In this document: one piece after another, positions 1-14,107 of the stretch
Position numbering within the stretch: position 1 is the first letter of the stretch
Layout of the letters: each line of letters starts with the position of its first letter
Assembly (NCBI GenBank): GCA_035531755.1
Contig: DATKSK010000030.1
Span: 62,001-126,000, forward strand
Direction: 5' to 3'
Source: Acidimicrobiales bacterium
Lineage (GTDB): Bacteria; Actinomycetota; Acidimicrobiia; Acidimicrobiales; UBA8190
Length of the DNA stretch: 64,000 nucleotides
Program-made: the position numbers and the translations under genes
Notes under the pieces: generated by a model
Database searches by the model: none
The model's input: only the letters and a program-made list of their open reading frames with translations
What the model was told of the DNA's origin: nothing

Positions 1-1168
1 GGAGCTTGTGGCTCGGGGTCAGCAGCTTGGTCTCCCGCAGGGCGTACATGGTGCCCGCGGCGGCCAGTCCCAGGACCACCACGAGGACGGCCACCACCCA
101 TGGCCAGCGCCGGCGGCGGCGGCGGCGGACGGTGGAGGCGGCGTCGGTGAGGCCCACGGCAGCGGCGAAGGCCAGGACGTCGGGGTCCTCGCCACCGCGG
201 CCCATGCGCCGGCCGGACGCCGGCGCATGGGCGGGGGGCGCCGACATCCCGTGCTCGGTGAGGTCGTGGCGCTCGGGCGCGACCACGGGCCGCGCCACCA
301 CACCGGCGCCGCCGGCGCCGGCGAGCCGGAGCGGCTCAGGGGCGGGCAGCTCGGCGGCGAGGTCCCGCAGGCGCGCCGCCAGCGCGGCGGCGTCGAGCCG
401 GTGCTCGGCGTCCGCGGCGGCGGCGTCGTCGAGCACCGCCGCCAACGGGCCCAGGGCGTCGTGGCCGGGGAGGTCGGCGTCGACGCGCGCCATGAGGGTC
501 GAGATGGTGGTGTCGGCGGTGAAGGGCACGACCCCGGTCACCGCCTCGTAGAGGACCAGCGCCAGTGCGTAGACGTCGGCCCGGCCGTCGACCACGTGCC
601 CGAGGGCCTGCTCGGGCGCGGCGTACCGGGCGGTGCCCACCGTGGCCCCGGCCGGCTCGGTCAGGGCCGCCTCGGCCAGCGCCCGGGCCAGGCCGAAGTC
701 GGCCACCCGCAGCCGCCCCTCCTCGTCGAAGAGCAGGTTGGCCGGCTTGACGTCACGGTGGACGAAGCCGCGGCCGTGCGCGTAGGCGAGCCCCTCGGCG
801 GCCTGGATGCCGACGGCGACGGCCTGCGGCACGCTCAGGCGCGTCCCCTCGTCGAACATGTCGCGCAGCGAGCCCCCGCCCAGGAACTCGAGCACGAGGA
901 AGGGCCCCTGGTCGTCCTCGCCCCAGTCGTGCACGGCCAGCACGTGCGCGTTCGCCAGCGCGGCGGCCGACTGCGCCTCCGAGCGGAAGCGGCGGAGGAA
1001 GGCGCTGTCGGCGGCCAGTGCGGGGTGCAGGACCTTGACGGCCACACGACGCTGCAGCGTCGTGTCGAACGCCGCGAACACATTCGCAGACGCCCCGCTC
1101 CCGAGCGCGGACTCGATCCGGTAGCGGCCGGCAAGGACCCGACCGATTGATTCGGTGATGGTCGACAT
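1..1168 (-). CDS. Serine/threonine protein kinase, PknB-like (C-terminus cut by window edge)
   Basis: Eukaryotic-type Ser/Thr kinase, cytoplasmic domain tethered to the membrane. ATG at 1168 gives MSTITESIGRVLAGRYRIES, followed by a glycine-rich loop, the VAVKVLHP lysine, the catalytic loop HRDVKPANLL, the DFGLAR magnesium loop and the activation segment GTARYAAPEQ. After about 275 residues comes a Pro/Ala-rich juxtamembrane stretch, an Arg cluster and one membrane span (WPWVVAVLVVVLGLAAAG). The reading frame then runs off the window about 17 residues later, so any extracellular PASTA or other sensor domain is not visible. PknB-family kinases usually act in cell-wall and division control. The frame is open throughout. 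Kinase identity is certain; the exact subtype is inferred. Confidence 0.93.
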   Translation of the reverse strand, partial: MSTITESIGRVLAGRYRIESALGSGASANVFAAFDTTLQRRVAVKVLHPALAADSAFLRRFRSEAQSAAALANAHVLAVHDWGEDDQGPFLVLEFLGGGSLRDMFDEGTRLSVPQAVAVGIQAAEGLAYAHGRGFVHRDVKPANLLFDEEGRLRVADFGLARALAEAALTEPAGATVGTARYAAPEQALGHVVDGRADVYALALVLYEAVTGVVPFTADTTISTLMARVDADLPGHDALGPLAAVLDDAAAADAEHRLDAAALAARLRDLAAELPAPEPLRLAGAGGAGVVARPVVAPERHDLTEHGMSAPPAHAPASGRRMGRGGEDPDVLAFAAAVGLTDAASTVRRRRRRRWPWVVAVLVVVLGLAAAGTMYALRETKLLTPSHKL

Positions 1169-1206
1169 GGGTCCATCCCCAGGCTACCGACGGCGCCGCG
1201 CGGATC

Positions 1207-1238
1207 GGTGGACCAGCCACGGCCCGTGGCCGTCCACC
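1207..1238 (-). terminator. Stem-loop downstream of ligA
   Basis: GGTGGAC (1207-1213) pairs with GTCCACC (1232-1238), and an inner GCCACG/CGTGGC stem closes on a 3-nt loop. It starts 8 bases after the ligA stop and lies in the short gap before the kinase start. There is no clear T-tract, as is common for actinobacterial terminators. Confidence 0.55.
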
Positions 1239-1245
1239 GCGGGGA

Positions 1246-4839
<3,594 letters not shown>

Positions 4840-5985
4840 TCAGGCGCGCAGGCGCTCGACGATCTTCGGCATGACACCGAGCACGTGGTCGACCTCGCCC
4901 GCGGTGGTGGTGGGCCCGAGGGAGAAACGGACCGCCGTCCTGGCCTCGGCGACGGTGAGGCCCATCGCCAGCAGGACGTGGCTCGGCTCGACGGCGCCGC
5001 TGGCGCACGCCGCGCCCGCCGAGGCACCCACACCGGCATCGTCGAGGAGCACGAGGAGCTCCTCCTGGTCGACGCCGGCGATACAGAGGTGGCAGCTGGC
5101 GGCGACCTTCGCGACGCGGTCAGCCACTCCACCGACTCCGGCGTGCACCGCCGTCTCCCCGATGCCGTCCACCGTGGCCCGCAACCCGTCCGCCAGCCGG
5201 TCCCGCAGCACCGCCACCCGGGGCACGGCGTCGACGCGGCCGTCGGTGGCAGCGCGCAGGGCGGCCGCCATGCCGACGATCCCAGCGACATCGTGGGTCC
5301 CGGGGCGCCGGCCGCGCTCCTGGGCCCCGCCGTGGAGCACCGGCCCCAGCGACGCGCCGCCGCGCACCACCAGCGCGCCCATGCCCTTGGGGCCGCCGAA
5401 CTTGTGCGCGCTCACCGACACGAGGTCGGCGTCGGCGGCCGCCTCGGCGACGTCGAGCCACCCCACGGCGGCGACGGCGTCGGTGTGCACCAGCGCGCCG
5501 GGGGCGCGCTGGTGCACCATCGCCGCCACGTCCCGCACGGGCTGCACGGTGCCCACCTCGTTGTTGACGAGCATGACCGACACGAGCCCGACGTCGGGGC
5601 CCAACACGCCCGCCAGCGCCTCGAGGTCCACCACCCCCGACGGCCGCACGGACACGACCGTGCCACCCAGCGCCGCGCACGCGTTGCGCACGGCATGGTG
5701 CTCGACCGCCGAGCACACGACCGTGCCGCGCCCGGCGGCGTGCGCGCCGAGCACGGCGAGGTTGTCGGACTCGGTGCCGCCGGCGGTGAACACGACCTCG
5801 CCGGGCTCGCACCCGAGGCAGGCCGCCACCTCGTCACGCGCCTCGTCGACCGCCGTCCGGGCGCGGCGGGCGACGGCGTGGGAGCCCGAGGGATTGCCGA
5901 AGTGCTCCGTGAGGTACGGGAGCATGGCTGCCAGCGCCTCCGGCCGCAGCGGCGTCGTGGCCGCGTGGTCGAGGTACGCCTGCAC
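4840..5985 (-). CDS. Cysteine desulfurase (IscS/NifS family)
   Basis: PLP enzyme that removes sulfur from cysteine as a persulfide for Fe-S clusters or tRNA thiolation. 381 residues beginning at a GTG (read as Met) with the family N-terminus YLDHAATTPLRPEA. Visible are the His stacking on PLP (SAVEHHAV), the PLP lysine K195 in SAHKFGGPKG and the catalytic cysteine C327 in the mobile loop GAACASGAVEPS. mnmA lies downstream on the same strand, which suggests sulfur transfer to tRNA. No scaffold protein (IscU/SufU) is nearby, so a general housekeeping role is equally possible. Confidence 0.93.
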   Translation of the reverse strand: MQAYLDHAATTPLRPEALAAMLPYLTEHFGNPSGSHAVARRARTAVDEARDEVAACLGCEPGEVVFTAGGTESDNLAVLGAHAAGRGTVVCSAVEHHAVRNACAALGGTVVSVRPSGVVDLEALAGVLGPDVGLVSVMLVNNEVGTVQPVRDVAAMVHQRAPGALVHTDAVAAVGWLDVAEAAADADLVSVSAHKFGGPKGMGALVVRGGASLGPVLHGGAQERGRRPGTHDVAGIVGMAAALRAATDGRVDAVPRVAVLRDRLADGLRATVDGIGETAVHAGVGGVADRVAKVAASCHLCIAGVDQEELLVLLDDAGVGASAGAACASGAVEPSHVLLAMGLTVAEARTAVRFSLGPTTTAGEVDHVLGVMPKIVERLRA

Positions 5986-5994
5986 GGGACCAGG

Positions 5995-6540
5995 CTACGG
6001 CTTGCCCACCATGACCACGACGGCGGCGACGAACACGAACGCCAGGACGACCGCCGAGAGCGCCAGCCGGCGGCACGTCCGATCGAACGCACCGGCCCCG
6101 TCCGCACCGGCCCCGTCCGCACCGGGATGGCGCGCCCAGAGCCCGGGCAGCGCCGCCTGGACCCGTCGCTCATCCGGCCACACCACGGCCTCGGCCATCA
6201 CGGCGGCGAGCAGCCACAGCGCCATGCCCACCACCACGAACCCGTCGCCGGCCTCGAACGCGCCCGCGCTGGCGCCGAGGAGGGCGACGCCGAAGACGGG
6301 CACGCCGTAGAGGGCGCGGCCGGCCCAGTTGACGCCGGGCCGGAAGTACCGGCGCACACCCTCGGCGCCGCCCGCGCCGGGCCCGCGCCGGGCCCGCGCC
6401 GCCTGCACCCCGGTGGCCACCAGCGTCCCGAACCCCACCACCGCGCACAGCACGTGGAGGACGAGCAGGATGCTGTAGAGCGCGCCGGTCGGCACGGCGG
6501 GCACCGTTGCGAACGGCCACTCCGACCCCACCACGACCAC
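5995..6540 (-). CDS. Small integral membrane protein, DUF2269-like
   Basis: Multi-span membrane protein of about 181 residues. Four hydrophobic segments are visible: LYSILLVLHVLCAVVGFGTL, LYGVPVFGVALLGA, VVVGMALWLLAAVMAEAVVW and the C-terminal LALSAVVLAFVFVAAVVVMV. The layout and the early LHVLCAVVGFG segment resemble DUF2269-type proteins of unknown function. A GTG at 6540 was chosen from clustered in-frame GTGs (6540, 6534, 6531) just before the first span; the open frame extends to 6690 but that part lacks membrane or conserved character. It is divergent from galT and ends 10 bp before the desulfurase start. Confidence 0.7.
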   Translation of the reverse strand: MVVVGSEWPFATVPAVPTGALYSILLVLHVLCAVVGFGTLVATGVQAARARRGPGAGGAEGVRRYFRPGVNWAGRALYGVPVFGVALLGASAGAFEAGDGFVVVGMALWLLAAVMAEAVVWPDERRVQAALPGLWARHPGADGAGADGAGAFDRTCRRLALSAVVLAFVFVAAVVVMVGKP

Positions 6541-6788
6541 GCTCGACACAACTCCGACACATTGCCCTGGCGGGCAGGTCCCCGCCGGGACCCCGGCCGC
6601 CGACGACACAACGAGTGGACATCGATCCACGTCACCCGGACCCGGAGTAGCGTGGGCTGTGAGCACCGGGGCACTGGGCGTGGCGAGCACGAGGCCACAG
6701 GCCGCCCGGTAGGGTTACCGATGGGTAATGAGGCAATGGGCGTCGACACGGGTACCGTGACAGAGAAGAGCAGCCCGGGGGGCACGGG
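6541..6788. promoter_or_regulatory. Divergent promoter region, membrane gene / galT
   Basis: A 248-bp gap between divergent genes that must hold both promoters. A GGGGGGCACGGG stretch just before galT could act as its ribosome site. No clear operator or -35/-10 pair was recognised. Confidence 0.35.
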
Positions 6789-7769
6789 ATGAACCAACTC
6801 CGCTTGGACCCGCTCACCGGACGGTGGGTCGTGGTGAGCGTCGACCGCTCCCAACGCCCGTTCGCCTTCGCGCCCCCGGCCACGCCCATCCAGGCCGACA
6901 CCAGCCGGCCCTGCCCCTTCTGCGCCGGCAACGAGGAGTCGACGCCGCCGGCTCTGGAGACCTACGGCTCGAGCGGCTCGTGGCTCGTCCGGGTGGTCCC
7001 CAACCTCTACCCCGCCTTCGAGGGTGACCACCCGTTCGTGGTCGAGAACCGGGGACCGGTCTTCACCCAGGCCACCGCGGGCGGGATCCACGAGGTCCTC
7101 GTGATCTCCCCCGACCACGACCATGGCTGGGAGGGGATCTCCGACGAGCAGGCCGTGCTCGTGATGGCGGCCATCCGTGACCGGATCGAGGAGCACTCCA
7201 CGGTCCCGGGCCTGCGCTACAGCCAGGCGATCGTGAACTCGGGGCGCGAGGCGGGGGCGTCGATCGAGCACCCCCACGGGCAGCTTCTCGGGATGTCGTT
7301 CGTGCCGCGCGAGCTCGCAGAGGAACAGGCGGGGTTCGCACGCTTCGCCGGCCGGTGCCTGCTGTGCACCACCGTCGACGCCGAGGAGGACGCCCGCCAC
7401 CGCGTGGTGTACGCCAATGAGCGCGTGCTCGTGGTGTGCCCCTTCTGGAGCGGCTACCCCTACGAGATGCTGGTCATCCCGCGCACCCACGGGCCGCACC
7501 TCCACCGGGCCACGCCGTCGGACCTCGCCGCGGTGGGACGGGCGCTGCGCACCGTGCTGGGATCGCTCCACGACCGCCTCGGCGACGTGTCCTACAACGT
7601 CGTCTTCCACTCTGCGCCCTACCGTGCGCCCGAGCCCTACCACTGGCACGCCCACGTGTGGCCGAAGCTCACCACCACGGCCGGGTTCGAGGCGGGGACC
7701 GGCGTCCTCATCAACATCATGGCCCCCGAGCAGGCCACCGAAGAGCTCCGGGTGGTCGTCCCCGCCTGA
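6789..7769 (+). CDS. galT: Galactose-1-phosphate uridylyltransferase
   Basis: Leloir-pathway enzyme exchanging UMP between UDP-glucose and galactose-1-phosphate. 326 residues. The zinc-site CPFC is at 42-45, the nucleophile motif HPHGQ at 161-165 (H163 takes up UMP), and a second Cys pair CLLC near 190. The C-terminal YHWHAHVWPKL segment is the expected second HIT-like part. No galK or galE lies adjacent, so the gene stands alone here. It is convergent with pfkA. Confidence 0.93.
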   Translation: MNQLRLDPLTGRWVVVSVDRSQRPFAFAPPATPIQADTSRPCPFCAGNEESTPPALETYGSSGSWLVRVVPNLYPAFEGDHPFVVENRGPVFTQATAGGIHEVLVISPDHDHGWEGISDEQAVLVMAAIRDRIEEHSTVPGLRYSQAIVNSGREAGASIEHPHGQLLGMSFVPRELAEEQAGFARFAGRCLLCTTVDAEEDARHRVVYANERVLVVCPFWSGYPYEMLVIPRTHGPHLHRATPSDLAAVGRALRTVLGSLHDRLGDVSYNVVFHSAPYRAPEPYHWHAHVWPKLTTTAGFEAGTGVLINIMAPEQATEELRVVVPA

Positions 7770-7802
7770 GGCTGCGGCCGGACCCAGCCCGTGCGAGGAA
7801 GA

Positions 7803-7817
7803 CCGGGGGCGCCCCGG
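7803..7817. terminator. Possible bidirectional hairpin between galT and pfkA
   Basis: CCGGGG (7803-7808) and CCCCGG (7812-7817) with a 3-nt loop, in the 51-bp gap between two converging genes. Short, with no T-tract. Confidence 0.35.
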
Positions 7818-7820
7818 CCC

Positions 7821-8870
7821 CTACCCGAGGAAGATCCCGGCGACGCCCCGGTAGAGGTCGAGGTCGACCGTCTTCGCCTTGGACACCGCGTCGGCGATGG
7901 CCACGCGGACGATCTGGCCGGCCTGCAACGCCACCATCGTCCCGAAGGCGCCGTCGTGCACGGCCGTCACGGCGGCGACACCGAAGCGCGTCGCCAGGAC
8001 GCGGTCGAACGCCGACGGTGACCCGCCCCGCTGGATGTGCCCGAGGATGGTGACCCGGGCCTCGAACCCCGTGCGCCGCTCGATCTCCTCGGCCAGCCAG
8101 GCGCCGATGCCGCCCAGCCGGGCGTGGCCGAACTGGTCGACCGACGCCCCTGACGTGGCCAGGCGGAACGACTCGGCGTCGGGCCCCTCGACGGGGACCG
8201 CACCCTCGGACACCACCACGATGGACGAGAACCGACCCCCGAGATGGCGCCGCTGCAACCGGTCGCACACGGCGTCGAGCCCGAAGGGCACCTCGGGCAC
8301 GAGGATCTCGGCGGCACCGCCGGCGATCCCGGCGTGGGTGGCGATCCACCCCACGTGGCGACCCATCACCTCGCACACGATGACCCGGTGGTGAGACTCG
8401 GCGGTGGTGCGCAGCCGGTCGATGGCTTCGGTGGCGATCTGCACGGCGGTGTCGAACCCGAACGTCACCTCCGTGCCCGACAGGTCGTTGTCGATGGTCT
8501 TCGGGATGCCCACGGCATGGACGCCGAACTCGCCCAGCCGGTTGGCGACGCCGAGCGTGTCCTCCCCGCCGACCGCGACGAGAGCGTCGACGCCGTGCGC
8601 GGTGAGGTTGCCGGCCACGCGCTCGGCGCCGCCGTCGACCGTGAAGGGGTTCGTGCGCGACGTCCCCAGGATGGTGCCGCCGACGGCGAGGATGTCGCGG
8701 CACTCGGGCACGTCGAGCGGGACGTAGTCGTCGTCGAGGACGCCCTTCCACCCGTCGAGGTAGCCGATGACCTCGTCACCGTGGACGAGCTGGGCCGTGA
8801 GCACCACCGCCCGGATGGCCGCGTTGAGCCCTGGGCAGTCTCCGCCCCCGGTCAGGATCCCGATGCGCAT
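7821..8870 (-). CDS. pfkA: 6-phosphofructokinase, probably pyrophosphate-dependent
   Basis: Phosphorylates fructose-6-phosphate at C1. 349 residues, N-terminus MRIGILTGGGDCPGLNAAIR. The phosphoryl-donor loop reads GGEDT with Asp at 104, and the catalytic loop reads PKTIDND with Lys at 124. In ATP enzymes such as E. coli PfkA these positions are Gly; Asp104 plus Lys124 is the known signature of PPi-dependent enzymes, for example in Amycolatopsis methanolica. MGRHVGW and the HIQRGGSPSAFDR substrate-binding segment are intact. If PPi-dependent, the step would be reversible. The start is 9 bp after the maltokinase stop, so operon membership is likely. Confidence 0.93.
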   Translation of the reverse strand: MRIGILTGGGDCPGLNAAIRAVVLTAQLVHGDEVIGYLDGWKGVLDDDYVPLDVPECRDILAVGGTILGTSRTNPFTVDGGAERVAGNLTAHGVDALVAVGGEDTLGVANRLGEFGVHAVGIPKTIDNDLSGTEVTFGFDTAVQIATEAIDRLRTTAESHHRVIVCEVMGRHVGWIATHAGIAGGAAEILVPEVPFGLDAVCDRLQRRHLGGRFSSIVVVSEGAVPVEGPDAESFRLATSGASVDQFGHARLGGIGAWLAEEIERRTGFEARVTILGHIQRGGSPSAFDRVLATRFGVAAVTAVHDGAFGTMVALQAGQIVRVAIADAVSKAKTVDLDLYRGVAGIFLG

Positions 8871-8879
8871 CGACCCATC

Positions 8880-10180
8880 CTACGAACGGGACTCGTGGAC
8901 CGCGGCCCGCACCATCTCGAAGGACGACGTCAGGACGCGCAGCGCCTCGCGGCCGGGCGGGACCAGGCCGCTGATGCCCGGGACCCCCAGATAGCCCGCC
9001 AGGAACGCCCGCCGGTTGCGGGCCTCCCAGGCGTGCGCGAGCTCGCCGAGGCCCTCGCGCCCGGACGGGTCGCGCTCGTCGGCGGCCGTGCTCGCCACGT
9101 GCCCGAACGACCAGAGCATGTCGGCCACGTCGGCGAGCGGGGACCGGAACACGCGACCGTCGTCGCCGGGGTCGGTGGACGCCCCCACCGCGGACACCGG
9201 CGTGCCGCCGGGGCTGAAGTCCACGACGTACCACCCCTGCTCGGTCCGCCTGGTGCGACCCAGGTGGAAGTCACCGTGCGTGCGGATCATGGGCGACGGG
9301 ACCTGCAGGGCCCGCAGCTCGCCCAGGAGGTGTCCGACGTCGGGGCGGTCGACCACGTCGGGGCCCTCCGCCTTCAGGGCGGCGTCGATCTCCCGGGCCC
9401 ATTGACCGACGTCGCCGGGGCGGCGGCCGAACGCCTTGTCCAGGCCGACGTGCATGCGCGCCGCCATCGTCCCGAGACGGTGCGCCTCGGCACCGAAGTC
9501 TCCGCCCGCGAGCTCCGGGGGCCCGCCCGACGCGTACAGGTCGCGCACCGACGTCAGCGCCAGGGCGTTACCCGACGACGCGCCGGGCAGGTACTCCTGC
9601 ACGACGCCGAGGTCGCGCCCGGCGCGCCGCCACACCCCGAGCGGCGCGGCCAGGTGGTTGAACCCCACCTCGTCGAGGGCCAGGAACAGCTCGAGGTCGC
9701 GGCGGGGGCCGTCGAGCACGTGGTTGTACACGGTGAAGGCCACGCGCTCGTCGACCACGAGGGTGATCGACCCTTCGTCGTCACGCAGGAACCGCATCGC
9801 CGCGTCCGTCACCGGTTCGTCCACCACCACCAACTGCAGGAGCAGGGCGGCGATCCCGGCGTCGTGCATGGCGTCGACCGCCACGGCCGGCCCCGCGTCG
9901 TCCTCGAACTCGCCGACGACGGCGTCCTCCCCCTCGGGGATGGAACGGACGTCGTCACCGGGGGCGCGCAGGCCGATGGGGACATGCACCATCCGCTCGC
10001 CCAGCTCGGCCACCACGTCGACGATCCCGGGCCGCCCGGGCACCAGCACCTCGGCACTGACCACGCGGACGGGCGCGCCGGCGTCCCAGCCCTGCCGGCG
10101 CGCCGCGTACGCCGACAACAGGCCGGCGAGCGCGGCGCGTGCCGCGTCGGACACGTCGACCACGGTGGTGTCGGCGGGTG

Positions 10181-10184
<4 letters not shown>
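8880..10184 (-). CDS. mak: Maltokinase (Mak/Pep2-like)
   Basis: Phosphorylates maltose with ATP to maltose-1-phosphate, feeding the GlgE alpha-glucan route. 434 residues. The aminoglycoside-phosphotransferase-like catalytic motif THGDFHLGRT and the metal site YVVDFSPGG are visible, with the N-terminal Mak cap region before them. The ATG overlaps the treS stop by 4 bp (ATGA), implying translational coupling. TreS and Mak form a known functional pair. glgE and glgB are not in this window. Assignment rests on motifs plus context. Confidence 0.88.
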
Positions 10185-12142
<1,958 letters not shown>

Positions 12143-12161
12143 ACCCTCCGCACGACGGGCA

Positions 12162-12953
12162 TCAGCGGCCGACGAACCGGGCGCGGCCGGGGCCGTGCTC
12201 CAGGAACGAGGCGACGCCGATGCGGGCGTCCTCGGTGTCGGACACGGTCACGAAGGCCGCGCCCTCGCGCCGCAGGGCGGCGTCGAGAGGTTCCTCAGAG
12301 CCGTCGTCGATCACGCGCTTGGCGGCGGCCAGCGCGACGAGCGGCCCCGACGCCAATCCCGCCGCCAGGGTCAGGGCCTCGTCGAGCACGCGGTCGCGGG
12401 GGACGACGCGGTCCACCAGGCCGATGCGCAGCGCCTCGTCCGCCCCCACCTGGCGGCCGGTGTAGATGATGTCCTTCGCCCGGGCCACCCCGACGAGCCT
12501 CGGCAGCCGCTGCGTGGCGCCGCCGCCCGGGATGATGCCGAGGAGGATCTCGGGTTGACCGAGGCGGGCCCTGTCGGACACGACGCGCAGGTCGCAGGCG
12601 AGCGCCAGCTCCAGCCCTCCCCCGAGCGCGTAGCCGGAGACCGCGGCGACGCTCACCCGTTCGAGCGCGGCGAGCTCGCCGGTCGCGTCCATGAAGGAGC
12701 GGTTGATGCGCTCGGCCGCTCCGGGCCCCGCGAACCCGCCGATGTCCGCGCCGGCGGCGAAGATCCGCGGCCCGCCCCACAGGACCACGGCCCCAGGAGG
12801 GTCGTGGCGCAAGGCGGCCACGGCGTCGCGCAGGCGGTCGAGGAGCGAGACCGACAGCGCGTTCATCGTGGGCCGGTCGATCGTGACCAGCGCCACGCCG
12901 TCGGCGCGCCTGTCGACGGTCACCGTCCCATCGTCGGTGGCACCCTCCCCCAT
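12162..12953 (-). CDS. Enoyl-CoA hydratase/isomerase family protein
   Basis: Crotonase fold, likely adding water to an enoyl-CoA. 263 residues. The oxyanion-hole segments FAAGADIGGF and VSGYALGGGLELALACD are clear. Both catalytic glutamates of typical hydratases appear at GGGLE and in GQPEILLGIIPGGGATQRL. The ATG at 12953 precedes the family N-terminus; a GTG-type extension further upstream is unlikely because that region is Arg/Pro-rich. It sits between meaB and treS. With meaB and the acyl-CoA mutase nearby, branched-chain or propionate-related acyl-CoA metabolism is plausible, but the exact substrate cannot be read. Confidence 0.9.
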   Translation of the reverse strand: MGEGATDDGTVTVDRRADGVALVTIDRPTMNALSVSLLDRLRDAVAALRHDPPGAVVLWGGPRIFAAGADIGGFAGPGAAERINRSFMDATGELAALERVSVAAVSGYALGGGLELALACDLRVVSDRARLGQPEILLGIIPGGGATQRLPRLVGVARAKDIIYTGRQVGADEALRIGLVDRVVPRDRVLDEALTLAAGLASGPLVALAAAKRVIDDGSEEPLDAALRREGAAFVTVSDTEDARIGVASFLEHGPGRARFVGR

Positions 12954-13021
12954 GCGCGCACCGTACCCGACCCGGCACGGGGCCGGGCGCCACGACACCC
13001 GGATGCGCCGACGCCGCCGGA

Positions 13022-14059
13022 TCAGTCCGGGACGCCCTCCTCGGCCACGCGGGCCAGCAGACGGTCGGCGGCGTCGTACGGGTCCATGCGGTGCTCGGCC
13101 ACGGCCTGCGCCAGCCCCGCGAACTCCTCCTCGGCACACAGCCGGTCGACCTCGCGCTCGATGCGCGCCGCCAGCACGATCCGGAACTCGCGGCCCAGGC
13201 GGGCGGCCCGGTCGGGGCCGAGGGAGCCGTTCTCATCGAGATGGCGGCCGTGGCGGACGATCTCCTCCCACAGGGCGTCCACCCCCTCGCCGGTGGTGGC
13301 GGTGGTCTCGACCACCGGCGGCCGCCAGTCGCCGAGCGCCGTGAGGTCGAGCATCTGCTCGAGGTCGCGGCGCGTCTCGCCGGCGCCGGGCATGTCCGCC
13401 TTGTTGACGACGAAGATGTCGGCCACCTCGAGCAGACCCGCCTTGTTGGCCTGGATGGCGTCGCCCCACCGGGGGTTGAGGACGACGATCGTGGTGTCGG
13501 TGGCGCCGGCCACCTCCACCTCCACCTGCCCGACGCCCACCGTCTCCACGAGCACCAGGGGGAAGCCGGCGGCGGCCAGCACCCGGATCGTCTCCGGCAC
13601 GGCGACGGCCAGGCCGCCGAGATGGCCGCGCGACGCCATCGACCGGATGAACACCCCGGTGTCGAGCGCATGGTCCTGCATGCGGACCCGGTCACCGAGG
13701 ATGGCACCGCCCGAGAAGGGTGACGAGGGGTCGACGGCGAGCACGGCGACCTGCTCGACGCCCGCGGCGCGCACCGTGGCGATCAGCCGGTCGGTGAGCG
13801 TGGACTTGCCCGCCCCGGGCGGCCCCGTCAGGCCGACGGTCCGGGCCTCGCAGCCGCTCGTGTAGGCGAGGGAGGCGGCCGCACGCCCCGGCGGCCCGCC
13901 CCGCTCGACCTGGGTGACGAGCCGCGCCAGCGCCACCCGGTCGCCCGTCGTCGCCGCGTCGAGGAGCGCGGCCGGGTCCGACCCGCGCGTGAGCGTGAGC
14001 GGGGGCGGGGGCGCCGGCGGCGGCCCGGCGCCGGCGGGAGAGGTGTCGGACGGGGTCAT
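13022..14059 (-). CDS. meaB: Acyl-CoA-mutase-associated GTPase MeaB/ArgK
   Basis: G-protein chaperone that guards B12-dependent acyl-CoA mutases: it gates cofactor loading and rescue. 345 residues. A Pro-rich N-terminal extension of about 30 residues is followed by the Walker A GPPGAGKST, the switch segment AVDPSSPFSGGAILGDR, VETVGVGQVE and the guanine motif VVNKADM. The 3' end has the C-terminal dimerisation region. The gene for a stand-alone acyl-CoA mutase large subunit lies about 1.4 kb upstream on the same strand, with murA between them, so the two probably work together. Confidence 0.93.
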   Translation of the reverse strand: MTPSDTSPAGAGPPPAPPPPLTLTRGSDPAALLDAATTGDRVALARLVTQVERGGPPGRAAASLAYTSGCEARTVGLTGPPGAGKSTLTDRLIATVRAAGVEQVAVLAVDPSSPFSGGAILGDRVRMQDHALDTGVFIRSMASRGHLGGLAVAVPETIRVLAAAGFPLVLVETVGVGQVEVEVAGATDTTIVVLNPRWGDAIQANKAGLLEVADIFVVNKADMPGAGETRRDLEQMLDLTALGDWRPPVVETTATTGEGVDALWEEIVRHGRHLDENGSLGPDRAARLGREFRIVLAARIEREVDRLCAEEEFAGLAQAVAEHRMDPYDAADRLLARVAEEGVPD

Positions 14060-14107
14060 GGAGCGGGACCGAGCGTACGAGAGGCGCGCTCGGGTCGGGA
14101 AATCGCC

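Noticed and set aside
6541-6690. A 50-residue N-terminal extension of the small membrane protein
   Set aside because: It lacks hydrophobic or conserved content and would occupy the divergent promoter region of galT.
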